In this document: piece by piece, positions 36,856 to 46,052 of the stretch
Layout of the letters: the number at the start of each line of letters is the position of its first letter
How positions within the stretch are numbered: the stretch's first letter is position 1
Origin: Tetragonia tetragonoides
Lineage: Eukaryota > Streptophyta > Magnoliopsida > Caryophyllales > Aizoaceae
NCBI GenBank assembly: GCA_038025085.1
Contig: CM076144.1
Location: 20,157,501 to 20,221,500, forward strand
Length of the DNA stretch: 64,000 nucleotides
Reading direction: 5' to 3'
Position numbers and translations under genes: made by a program
Notes under the pieces: generated by a model
What the model saw: the letters and a program-made list of their open reading frames with translations, nothing else
Databases searched by the model: none
Told to the model about the DNA's origin: nothing

Positions 36856-37131
36856 TGGTCCACCTGATGAAAATCAACTTAGCCAAATAAAAGCACCACC
36901 ATTATTTCCATGCTCACGTGTGCTAGCCATCATCGCATAAGACACAAAGTCGTCTTTTTGTTACATCTTCTAATGGGATGTCTTATTTGTAGATTTAATG
37001 CACCCTTCTTGAACTAACCTACAAAATAAAAGAAAACAAGAATATCTATTAATTATTACTATAGAAACAAAGATGAACAACTAACAACTATATTTAAGGG
37101 GGTTAAATTGTACAATATATCGTACCTATCA
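36856..37131 (-). repeat. LTR repeat, outer (5'-LTR fragment)
   Basis: Only the U3-proximal ~276 bp of the LTR survives. At 36856 similarity to the other LTR stops and interior sequence begins, implying a deletion that removed the rest of the 5' LTR and the coding region. Confidence 0.88.
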
Positions 37132-37381
37132 GTAGTTTTCCCTCTCCCCCTTTAGAGGAGATAAAGTTTAAAAGATTGACAACACCTTTATATCCGACAC
37201 CAGACTATGTGAGTATATCAGATGATGGGGATGATGAAGGTGATAGTAGTTTTGATGATGAAGAAGATAGTGAAGAGGATGATGGTGCAGGGAAAGAAAG
37301 TGTGGAGAATGTGATGCCGCCAGAGAGGAAACTACGACGGTCCGCTAGGTTTATGTCGACAAAGGAAACTGCAGGTAGTCA
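37132..37381 (+). repeat. 250-bp exon duplication, copy B
   Basis: Copy B continues uninterrupted into the rest of the host exon (HMKRRKSEHSARRENREG) up to a donor at 37502, so it is the copy joined to the downstream Ulp1 exons. Confidence 0.95.
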
Positions 37382-38827
37382 TATGAAGAGGAGGAAAAGT
37401 GAGCATAGCGCGCGTAGAGAAAATCGGGAAGGAGTAAGTGACTCGGATTGGAAGTTGCTACAATTTTTTTGTGCAGGAGGTCGTACTCCTGCTGCGAAAG
37501 GGTAAGTAATTATGTTAATTTACAATAATAGAAAGTACGTGTCATTGGAATCAATATTAACAATGCTGTTTGTTTATTTTGGCAGATACGTAATGGTTCA
37601 AGTCCTTTGTTATCATATAAATAGAACAGAGCTAAGATCACTATCAAAACCAAATGAATGGTTGAATGAGGGGGTAAGTAAGTTTAAATTCAAGCATCTT
37701 AATAAAGAAGAGATGTTAAAAATTGGATATTTTTAAAGAACCTTTTGGTTGTTTACTTATAGGTGGTGAAGGTGTGGTCTTTTATGAAGAATGTAGAGTG
37801 GCATGGAGAAGGGATCGTGAGATATGTATTTGATAATGATTATGGTATATTCCCCCAAAATTAATTATTCATATTTTATTGTGATAGCAAAATTAGTGGA
37901 CTAATTGGACTGATGCATGGAATTATGTAAATATGACAGGTGTTGGCACTTAATGAAATCCTTGACCAATTTCTTCTTAAGTGTATTCAAAGTGGTTGAC
38001 TGAATGTGCTAAGAAAGGCCTGGAGAGCAAGAATATTACAAAGGATTGCAGACACGTAAGTGCCATGTTCTGTACTTCATGGATAATGGAAAATCTTGGT
38101 ATTTGATGGTTTGGTCACATTTTGTTGTGAAATTGTGTTATAGGTCTTTCGGCCAGTCTGTGTTCATAAGCATTGGTGGGCGTTGCACTTTGAAATGTTG
38201 GAGAAGACTATCACAAGGCTTGATTCTTTGGCATCGAAGCTTGATCGGGTTGACATGTCACAGAGGATGGTAAGGAACCTTAGCTCAATTTTTAGTTAAT
38301 GTTACAATTTAATTTGGAAGATATCCATACTGATATTTGTGACTGATGTAGATTGAAAATGCACAATCCCTTTTCATAATGTTTGGGCAAGATGTCAATT
38401 TCAAAAGGTGGAAAGTGTTTAATGGGACTGTTGCAAAATAGGTTAGTTGATGTATATTCCATGAAAAATATGAGTTGGTGGTTGTTAAAAAAACCAATTG
38501 AAGGTTATGTATTTGATTTTGTAGTGATGACTGCGGGATACACCTGATGTGTGTGTTGGAGGTTTGGCCTATTGGGATTGAAGAATTGGTGGAACATGTG
38601 GTATGTCATGTCATTTGTATAGTTATTTGCTGAGTATATCGTGCAAAATGGGATATTTGGTAACTAACTGTAGTTGTGGTGGGGCAAAATTTCAGTTCCC
38701 AATTCTTAAGAACCGTAGACGACTATCCATTCAGTTGGTGAGGAGTGAAATGAACCTATTGAAGCAAAAGGTTTTGGACAAGGTGTTGAAGAAGAAGAAG
38801 AAAGTATCTGGTAAGTTGATGAAGTAG

Positions 38828-39360
38828 ATGGAGATGAACTTTGAATTTAAGCATGGTTGTAATATTTTGGGAATTCCTATGTTGTGCTAAGGATCTGAAT
38901 AGTAAGAAGTACTTGTAATGTATTGTTATTTCCTGTGCAATGCTCGTAATTTATTGACTTTGCATGTGCTCGTAATAGGTAGGGTAATAAGGGTGTTCAA
39001 ATTTTGCAGTAAACGAAACCTAGTTCTGTAGTACACATAGTACTATGAAGGGGTGAATACTATGACTGGACTTTGTTAGTTGGGTTGGGGTCAGATCTTA
39101 GAATTGGTGGTTTAGTACGAGTGAAGTTATTCGCAAAAGGCCCATGAGAGTATGGCTGGTGTAAAGCATTGAATTTGATTGTCGAATGAACTAGTGCAGT
39201 AGAAGTAAGGCCCATCAGAGTATAGTGGGCAAAGGACGTAAATAAATGATCCTAAATTAGGGCCATAGGAGGCCCAATTGTGCCTAATTTTAGACCACAA
39301 AATGTGGCTTGCGAAAGTAGCATTGACCTTATGCTTCAGTCATTGTGGAGCCCATATTTT
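38828..39360. other. Spacer within MULE-2
   Basis: No ORF or repeat of note. It includes the 3' flank of the Ulp1-like gene. Confidence 0.4.
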
Positions 39361-39513
39361 GAATCTATAAAGTTAGAAGAGGATTTCCCTAGGTCATTAG
39401 TATCATAAGATACTCCGTCTCTTTCTTAGGTTTTGCTTCTTATTCTTGGTTGCTTGTTAAATTTGGTCCAACCTGTATTCCACTCAGTCTTCTCAACTTT
39501 TGTTCAAAAATAA

Positions 39514-39714
39514 ATGTCAGAAATGTGGTTGAAAGAAAGAATAGCCTACTACACCAACAACATTGAAGATGTGGAGAAGGAGGTGTTTGTACTTATTAAG
39601 CGGTTGCTTGAGATCTTGCAGCCTAATGAAGTGTCAGATGTGATCAATGCTGAGCCACGACTTGAGTTACTTGAAGCTAGCTATTTCAAGAGATATCGGT
39701 CTGAAAATCCCTGA
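39514..39714 (+). CDS. Hypothetical 66-aa protein in MULE-2
   Basis: Short ATG-initiated ORF (MSEMWLKERIAYYTNNIEDVEKEV...), helical and charged, with no family I recognise. A good TATA box (CTATAAAG, 39365-39372) and a CT-rich leader lie 140 bp upstream, which makes a real transcription unit plausible. The ORF is intact despite decay of neighbouring genes. It could also be the first exon of something longer or a chance ORF. Confidence 0.4.
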   Translation: MSEMWLKERIAYYTNNIEDVEKEVFVLIKRLLEILQPNEVSDVINAEPRLELLEASYFKRYRSENP

Positions 39715-40124
39715 ATTCCATGGGTGTTATTTTCGTTGTTATGTTGATGTATCATCTATGATGAATTAGGTTTTTTTTTTAGAAGAATGAATTAGGTGTT
39801 CAATTGTTTGCTGTGGTCGAAAGTAGTATTATGTGGTGGCGAAATACTTTACAATTTTGGTATGTTATGATTTATTAAGTGTTGGCTTTTTATGGATGAA
39901 AGAGTGTTGACTTGTTTCATTAGTTTGACCTAGAAAGAGTTGTTATTGCCAAATTTTAAAAAATTAAAATAGAATTAGAATTTAAATAAGAGAGATAATA
40001 AAAAAGACAAATGATAAAGAAGATAATGTTCTCATTTAAACGAGTCTTTCATCAAAACAGATGTACTACTTGAATTGACGCTCAAACCAATGACATTCCA
40101 ACTGCAAAAGAACTGATAACCTTA

Positions 40125-40557
40125 CTACTCACTATCGGATAAGCCTTCCAATTCTTCTTGCATGTTTCTCCTTTCGAAATTTTCTTCATCCAACATTTGT
40201 TCCCAGTTATCCTCATATTCACATTGGAGATGCTCATCATAAATTCCTTTGAGCTTAACAAGGGATTGAGTCTTAGGTTGGAGAATTTGACCCTGCCCTG
40301 ATAATAGGTCATCTACAACAGCAGGTTTGAACTTTTCAGCCAATCTGTCTATCAACATGGCTACGTCACTTGTAATGGCGTTGTACTCATTTTGTTTGTG
40401 GTTTAATTGTTGTTGTAGTTCAGCTGAGGAGAAACGAATAAATAAGAGTAATTATGGGTAACAAAGGAGGATTAAAAAAGATGAAACTAAATTATTTACC
40501 TGGAGTGAGTGGTTTTTTGGCGTTCTGTGATGAAGGGTCTTCTCCGTTATGGTCCAT
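40125..40557 (-). CDS. Hypothetical acidic 118-aa protein, two exons, in MULE-2
   Basis: Exon 1 (40500-40557, MDHNGEDPSSQNAKKPLTP) joins exon 2 (40125-40423) through a 76-bp GT-AG intron in phase 1, giving an uninterrupted 118-aa product. It has a Gln-rich heptad-like stretch (ELQQQLNHKQNEYNAI) and an acidic C-terminus (EELEGLSDSE). I know no matching family; it may be a coiled-coil partner protein. It is transcribed divergently from the XRCC3-like copy 334 bp away. Confidence 0.5.
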
Positions 40558-40891
40558 GACAGCATAGATTGCAAAGTGTTGAGGGAGGTTTAAATTCTTT
40601 TGTGATGGTGTTTCTCACTTTGTTATGTTAGGGGGGCGAAATGTGAAGGACTTGGGCAACTTTTATGGTGGAAGGGTTTTGTCCTTTCTTTTGGTTATGA
40701 TTCATTGGAAACCTTTGTCGTTTTCTTAGCCGTGTCATTCACTTAGACAAGCCAAGGACATTAGTAAAGAATCTCCACTAAGTTGGTTGGAAAGAAACCA
40801 AGAAAGCAATAAATGACAACATTATAAATTCATTGAGGTTCATGAATTAGGTATTCATTTTTCAAATCCCTTGTTCACTATAATCATTTTA

Positions 40892-41722
40892 ATGGCAATT
40901 CAACCTTCTCCACTTTTAAGCTTCACTGGTATGCCGCTAATAAAGCCAAAAATTACTTTTAATTGTCCAATATTAGATTATGTGTTTGGTGGTGGAATTC
41001 CATGTGAATTATTGGTAGAAATAGCGGGTGAGAGTGGTACGGGAAAAACTCAATTGTATCTCCAACTATTGATATGTGCTTAGCTATCAAAAGAATTAGG
41101 CGGTTTAGAAGGGAGCTCGTTGTACATCCACGAGCAAGGGCAGTTCCCACATAGGCGTATTCAACAAATGATTAGTAATTATAACTTTGCTTCTCACAAT
41201 TCTCTCGATTATATTTTCACTCGATCTTTCAGTTCTTCTAAAGAGTTATATGATGTGGTTAATGATATGGAGGCACTATTGTCGGGTCGTTGGAGGTCAA
41301 TTCGATTAATAAAGATAGTTGTGATTGATTGTATGACATCGGTAGTGAGATCGGATATCCAATCTACGGCCACGGATATGTCAAGACGCTTGTCATATTT
41401 TTTTACCCTTTTTTATATACTACATGGTCTAGCAAAAGTTTATGGTTTTGGGATTGTATTAACAAACCAAGTTTCTGATATAATAGATAATAATAATTTA
41501 ATGATTGGGAATGTTCGACACATGTTAACGTCGGGTAGACGAGTTTGCCCTTCACTTGGTCTGTCATGGTCTCAATGCATAAATTGTCGGTTTTTCATTT
41601 CTTTAGTTGGCGGGAACCCTCTTCGTAGGAAGATAGAAGTGGTGTTCTCTCCGAATATAGGTGCTCGTAGTTGTGTTTTAGAAATTTTTAGTGGGGGTGT
41701 AAGAGGTACTAGATTCGATTAA
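40892..41722 (+). pseudogene. XRCC3: XRCC3-like RecA/RAD51-paralogue copy, intronless, one nonsense codon
   Basis: A single 276-codon frame starts MAIQPSPLLS. It resembles plant XRCC3, the RAD51 paralogue for homologous recombination repair, over nearly full length: NCPILDYVFGGGIPC, Walker A GESGTGKT (residues 46-53), SSLYIHEQGQFPHRRIQQ, Walker B LIKIVVID (~139-146), VLTNQVSD, IGNVRHMLTSGRRVCPSLG and VVFSPNIGARSC. The only lesion is TAG at 41081-41083 (codon 64), where Gln (CAG) is the likely original. It is intronless, unlike the host gene as I recall it, so it could be a retrocopy or an old capture. No poly-A tail or target duplication is visible around it. The Walker motifs are intact, so a start downstream of the stop would still lack Walker A. 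Confidence 0.8.
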
Positions 41723-42159
41723 TAATAAACTTCATATTGGTAATTATGGTTTGATCGAAATTAATTGAGGTTACGGATTTTTGGGTGTCATCAATTATTT
41801 CCTTGCATTAAGACGTCATTAAGGGAAAAACAACCATTTACTACGAAATAGGACCTCCTGACATTCATAGATAATTCATCAGCATTACACTTCCTAATAC
41901 AAACTACGCGTACTACATAGAACTTGTTCTTTCAACTAACTAAGAAATATTAGTTAGTTAACAGACCATAGTTACTTAACTATTACCTAACCCCATCTAA
42001 ATGACTTGCAAACTCCCACTAAGTCAACTTACATGCAGACATCTTACACACCAAAAGCCAAAATAACATGCCAGGACATAGGACCCACATTCTAACCATT
42101 TTTCCTCCAGCAAACCAATCACTTGCTCTCTGAGGAGCACAAATTTTCAAACTCAATCA
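41723..42159. other. Spacer within MULE-2
   Basis: AT-rich, with no coding sequence recognised. It holds the 3' flanks of the XRCC3-like copy and of the minus-strand gene at 42160. Confidence 0.4.
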
Positions 42160-42801
42160 TCAAGTTCTTCCCATTAGCACGTGGGGAACGTCTGGTTGCT
42201 TTTGTGCCAGCAGATGGGGAGTTACTTTTCTCGAGAATTTGGGCCTTCCTACAGTCATGCTTATTGGTTTCTTGCCATCTGGCACACGAGAAGTTGAAGT
42301 TGGACATTTGGGGCCCAGGTCGAGCTCCTTTGCCCTACCGAGTAGGCGAAAGCAGTTAGGCAGAGGATCATCCCAAGAGAGCAGAAACTCAATATGGGTC
42401 CTCTTAGTTCCCACAAGCATGCGGTTGAAGAACTCTTCAACCTCTTACTCCAAAGCATCAGTGAGGTTTTTGTTGAAGTAGTACATTTGCTTGAATCCAG
42501 ATGGGGACAACGGAACGGACAACTCCTCGGACTTGATTGGATCTTGGATTACTACATTTTGACATACCATTATGTTAGTCAATTGACGTAATTAAAATAC
42601 TATAATTAGATGAAAAACTAATTAATAATCACAAGAAAAATTCTTTCAAATTGAAGACAATGTAACATTTATTACAAAGCAAGGCTAAAATTATAATGGA
42701 AAAAATAGATATTGGAATTGAACACATTGAATTGTACGAATATACTCACCAACAACTTCTCTTTTACCAAGTTCTTTACTAACAGACATTGCTGAAGGCA
42801 T
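42160..42801 (-). pseudogene. Hypothetical two-exon gene in MULE-2 with one in-frame stop
   Basis: Exon 1 (42750-42801, MPSAMSVSKELGKREVV) and exon 2 (42160-42551) join in phase 1 across a GT-AG intron. The product of about 147 codons contains SPSGFKQMYYFNKNLTDALE, a TAA at 42445-42447, then EVEEFFNRMLVGTKRTHIEF and a basic Lys/Arg/Pro-rich C-terminus. I do not recognise the family; the basic tail would suit nucleic-acid binding. Confidence 0.42.
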
Positions 42802-43150
42802 CTCACTTGAATTAAAGTTCTGCTCTACCTTGTATTGTATGAAGCAGTTATTGTGTGAATTGTTTATCTAGATTGACTCTTTTCATATAGGACCTCATTT
42901 TGTGAGACGGCTAAAGAACAATGTTAGTAATAACCTACCTATTTCTGGTAACTCACCCTCACTCAATTAGTCTCGTCAGTTAATACACCTAATACTGGAA
43001 AGGACACATTGTGCAAAGATATCCAAATTTTTGCATTGTAAGTTGTAATTGCAGCCCATTAATCCTCTTTATTTTAATATTTTTAGGCATGTGGTAAAAT
43101 GGAAAATATAGTTTATCCCTTTCACAGCTATAGTAATTGCGTCAAAATAT

Positions 43151-43677
43151 TGTAGTAGAATGGGTCTGTCATTTGTCTTATCCATATCAGCATTAAATGC
43201 GTAAATAACTTTTGCAGAACCAACATTGCATAAAGTATTTTGTAGTAAGAAGCCGAAGATGTTGTAGTAAGCGTCTAACTTTTTTGTAGTATAATGGTGT
43301 GAAAGTGTTGTCATATCAGCATTTATTGTCTTCAGCTATTTTCGTTCATCTCCCAACACGTGTCGCTGAATGTCTTCTATCCTTGAACATGATTTTGTAC
43401 AGGCTGTCATAGTCATGTCAAGTACTTTATTTATTATTAAAAGCTCCATAAATTGTAGTAACCCATTACTTGAATTGTAGTAACCCATTACTAGAATTGT
43501 AGTAAGTAGCCTATTTGGTTAGGAGATAGTATTGACGGTTCGTATTGTCACATCAACATTGACTCTAAATTGCTTTTTGCAGCAAAATTCCGACACATGT
43601 CAGTAATACATTAGAACATGCCACCTAATATTAATATTTTAATCGTTCTGTAGTAAGCACATAGAGAAGATGTAGTA
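43151..43677 (+). repeat. Cluster of ten TGTAGTA motifs
   Basis: TGTAGTA starts at 43151, 43241, 43263, 43285, 43454, 43476, 43498, 43649 and 43671, always on this strand; the 22-bp spacing recurs (43241/43263/43285 and 43454/43476/43498, and 43649/43671). One more copy lies in the left terminus at 30963. Far above chance for a 7-mer in half a kilobase. Confidence 0.85.
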
Positions 43678-43800
43678 AACGGGTATTGTTGAGTCAGACA
43701 AATTCGTATGTTTGAATTTTTTTCATTTTCCCACACTTTTCAATTGCTCTAATCTTATGAATTGTTCTCACACTCCCAACTAATGAGGAGTAATTGACAG

Positions 43801-44050
43801 TAAGCTCTCATACTATTTTTTTTAATCTACTAATAAGCTCTCATTTTTTAATTTATTTTAATCTACTAATAAGCTCTCATACTTTTTTTTATTATTTATT
43901 AATAAGCTCTCATTCTTTTATTTTATTTTTTATCTCCTGATAAGCTCTCATACTTTTTTATTTTTTATTTTTATCTACTAAGCTCTCATACTTTAAACCC
44001 TAAACCCTAAACCCTAAACCCTTTTTTATTTATCTACTAAGCTCTCATAC
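43801..44050 (+). repeat. TAAGCTCTCAT short tandem array
   Basis: TAAGCTCTCAT starts at 43801, 43834, 43870, 43903, 43941, 43979 and 44038, separated by T-rich spacers (33-38 bp period, 59 bp where the telomeric tract is inserted). The same word heads each 170-bp unit downstream. Confidence 0.93.
43995..44022. repeat. Interstitial telomeric repeat (AAACCCT)x4
   Basis: Four perfect plant-type telomere units between two TAAGCTCTCAT copies. This is too short and too internal to be a chromosome end. It may be a repair patch or a telo-box cluster. Confidence 0.97.
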
Positions 44051-44720
44051 TTAATAATATTTAATACACTCAATAGACTTATGCAATATAAACAATGAGA
44101 AGTGATCAAAACCAATGTTGAGATTCATTTAGACAATGCCGGCTCTAATTAGACGTCATTACACAAACACACTGCTAATCACTCTCAATAGTCGTAATTG
44201 TTTACACTAAGCTCTCATAATTAAAAACAACAAATACAATCAATAGACTTATGCAATATAAAAGATGAGAAGTGATCAAAATCAATGTCGAGATTCATTT
44301 ACACAATGCCGGCTCTATTTAGACGTCATTAGACACATACACTTCTATTCACTCTCAATAGTCCAAGTTGTTTACACTAAGCTCTCATACTTAAAAATAA
44401 TAAATACAATCAATAGACTTATGCAATATAAAAGATGAGAAGTGATCAAAACCATGTCGAGATTCATTTACACAATGTCGGCTCTATTTAGACGTCATTA
44501 GACACATACACTTCTATTCACTCTCAATAGTCCAAGTTGTTTACACTAAGCTCTCATACTTAAATATAACAAATACAATCAATAGACTTATGCAATATAA
44601 AAGATGAGAAGTGATCAAAACCAATGTCGAGATTCATTTACACAATGCCGCCTCTATTTAGACGTCATTAGACACATACACTTCTAATCACTCTCAATAG
44701 TCCTAGTTGTTTACATTAAC
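44038..44720 (+). repeat. 170-bp tandem repeat, four copies
   Basis: Units begin TAAGCTCTCATA at 44038, 44208, 44378 and 44547 (170, 170 and 169 bp apart). All contain CAATAGACTTATGCAATATAA, GAGAAGTGATCAAAA and TTTAGACGTCATTA. The last unit ends near 44720. The second to fourth copies are more alike than the first, consistent with recent expansion. The array directly precedes the GRF gene promoter. Confidence 0.95.
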
Positions 44721-44866
44721 TTGAAAATCATTAGCATAAGAACAACATTACTTTTGTTTAATGATAATTATGCTAATTCTCTAAGTAAATATAAATGAAG
44801 GGCATTTTTGGACTACCACCATTGAGTCATTTGGCCGTTTTTGTTGTACTCGTACTTTGTTTCCCA

Positions 44867-44988
44867 TATAAAAGACCCCATTTTTTGTCACTATTCCCAT
44901 TTCCACTCATCCCCATTTCTCTCTCTACATAGCTAAATTGCCACCAACAACATATCATCTTCATCATCTTCCACCTCTGCCATTGAAG
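44867..44988 (+). promoter_or_regulatory. TATA box and 5'UTR of the GRF gene
   Basis: TATAAAAG at 44867-44874 is followed by a CT-rich leader (CCATTTCTCTCTCTAC) and the ATG at 44989. Spacing is typical of plant promoters. Confidence 0.7.
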
Positions 44989-45650
44989 ATGTCAAATAGA
45001 ACTCCAATTACCCCTAACTCTGGTTTTGAATCTTCTTCTAATTTACATTCTTCAACTACGAACTCCGACACTGTCATTAGAATGAAGCTGGATGGCACAA
45101 TTCTCTGCTACTATGACAATCCTGCGGTTTACAACAGTGTCAAGAAGCCAGGAAATAATCAAGGAAAATACTTCTGTGGCTGTTCTAATCGGAAGGTATG
45201 ACTCCTATCAATGACCGTAATTAAAATTTTCAAATTTCTAACTAATGATGCCTAAACTATACTTGTTGTAGATGCCAAATTTCAAGTGTGAGTTGTTTCT
45301 TTTGGAGGAGGAACTAAAATCAACCATTACAGTCAATGATTATTTGTTCACAGTCAATGATGATAATGAATTGGCCGCCCTACAGGAGGAAGTGGCAAGA
45401 TTGGAGGCTAAAAATGCTGCTCTTAAAGCCAAAAAAAAAAGATCTCCAAGCCAATCTTTCATCCGTACAAGCAAACCTTGCAACCTTAACCATGCAACTT
45501 TCAGCGTTCAAAGAGACCAAGCCCAAAGACTCGGGTGCCAATGTTCTCTTAATTCCCCTCTACGCTTTTGCAATCGTGATTTTGGCTTGGATCTTGGGAA
45601 AAATGTACTCTCTCCTTATATGTCTAAATTATTTTTGGGGGGATTATTAA
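44989..45650 (+). pseudogene. GRF-type zinc finger / coiled-coil / transmembrane protein, A-run frameshift
   Basis: Exon 1 (44989-45195) and exon 2 (from 45272) join in frame. Cys40, Cys63, Cys65 and Cys74 lie in a GRF-like finger (LCYYDNPAVYNS...KYFCGCSN...FKCELF). A coiled coil follows (LAALQEEVARLEAKNAALKA), then after an A10 run at 45431-45440 the frame changes, and the new frame carries QANLSSVQANLATL and a C-terminal membrane anchor (LLIPLYAFAIVILAWILG). This finger/coiled-coil/TM order is standard for small plant GRF proteins. The lesion is a homopolymer slip, which could also be a sequencing error. The gene has its own promoter. Confidence 0.68.
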
Positions 45651-45770
45651 TTTATTTCTCTTTTCGACTAATATCAATTGAACAATATGCAACCATGTTT
45701 TTTTCCTGTTTATGCAACCATTACACATACTTCCCCAGTACATAATAAACATGGTGTTTTGTTTGGTTTC

Positions 45771-45799
45771 TATTTTTTTTTTTTTTTTTTTTTTTTTTT
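45771..45799. repeat. Poly-T tract
   Basis: About 29 T residues just before an AG (GCAG at ~45800), giving an acceptor-like polypyrimidine tract for a possible last exon of the GRF gene. Confidence 0.9.
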
Positions 45800-45937
45800 G
45801 CAGGTCTTGACTTATTTTCGGTTGATATGCAAATAATGGTCAATGGGGATTCATGCTAACTCATATGCGTTCATTTCAATTGTATTACCAATTTTAGAAG
45901 TTCTAGAAGTTTTAATATTCGAACGGGTTAACTGTAT

Positions 45938-46052
45938 GTATTTGGTATTGGCTTTCCGTTATGCCTAATGATATTGAACTCTGTTGTATTTGGTATTGGC
46001 TTTCCGTTATGCCTAATGATATTGAACTCTGTTGTATTTGGTATTGGCTTTC
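45938..46052 (+). repeat. 48-bp tandem repeat (2.4 copies)
   Basis: Units beginning GTATTTGGTATTGGCTTTC start at 45938, 45986 and 46034. The first two are identical over 48 bp, so the duplication is recent. Two looser duplications follow nearby: AATGCCTCATATGGCTTCC (46189 and 46252 regions) and TGCAAAGTCATTTTTGGCTC (46527 and 46652 regions). Confidence 0.92.

Larger units (their letters stand above)
34066..37131 (-). mobile_element. Gypsy-like LTR-retrotransposon remnant nested in the Ulp1-like gene
   Basis: A direct repeat of 272-276 bp (35082-35353 and 36856-37131) ends in ...TACCTATCA. On the minus strand the LTR therefore begins TGATAGGTACG, preceded at the inner copy by a polypurine tract (GGGCGTGGGGGTGT). 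The downstream (3') LTR appears to run from 35353 to about 34066 with a minus-strand TATA (ACTATAAAAG near 34880). It ends at GACCGACCAAGTTTT, resembling the LTR/primer-binding-site junction of Tat/Athila-type elements. The upstream LTR keeps only its first ~276 bp. The 1.5-kb interior (35354-36855) has no gag-pol. The remnant is therefore deleted and immobile. Confidence 0.78.
31966..38827 (+). pseudogene. Ulp1-like (C48, SUMO-protease family) gene of MULE-2, multi-exon, interrupted
   Basis: It starts MAEKIPSVEEQ (exon 31966-32070). The next exon (32144-) has the N-terminal block typical of transposon Ulp1 proteins (MRCLPEKVG, WVAELGFGSF, GVWLMDRLD), then FKIHFSVYVMGSFLCPT, YDWVGFVLDELLEA and IFYLDRLKRRQVV. 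A Gly/Val/Ser-rich low-complexity exon (33341-) and an acidic stretch (DDEEDSEEDD, PPERKLRRSARF) follow. The protease core is in small exons after 37500: LRSLSKPNEWLNEG, SKWLTECAKKGL, VHKHWWALHFEM with catalytic His at 38171, and DDCGIHLMCVLE with catalytic Cys at 38532. It ends in a Lys-rich tail at 38827. Lesions are a TGA at 32375, a further stop/frameshift near 32440-32472 and a 3.1-kb LTR-element insertion at 34066. Such proteases would deconjugate SUMO-like modifiers; their role in MULEs is unknown. Confidence 0.82.

Noticed and set aside
33816..37381. Reading the 250-bp repeats as LTRs of one element
   Set aside because: They encode part of the Ulp1-like protein and lie outside the TG...CA-bounded LTR pair; they are duplicated host exon.
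43995..44022. Telomere or chromosome end
   Set aside because: Only four units, flanked on both sides by single-element sequence.
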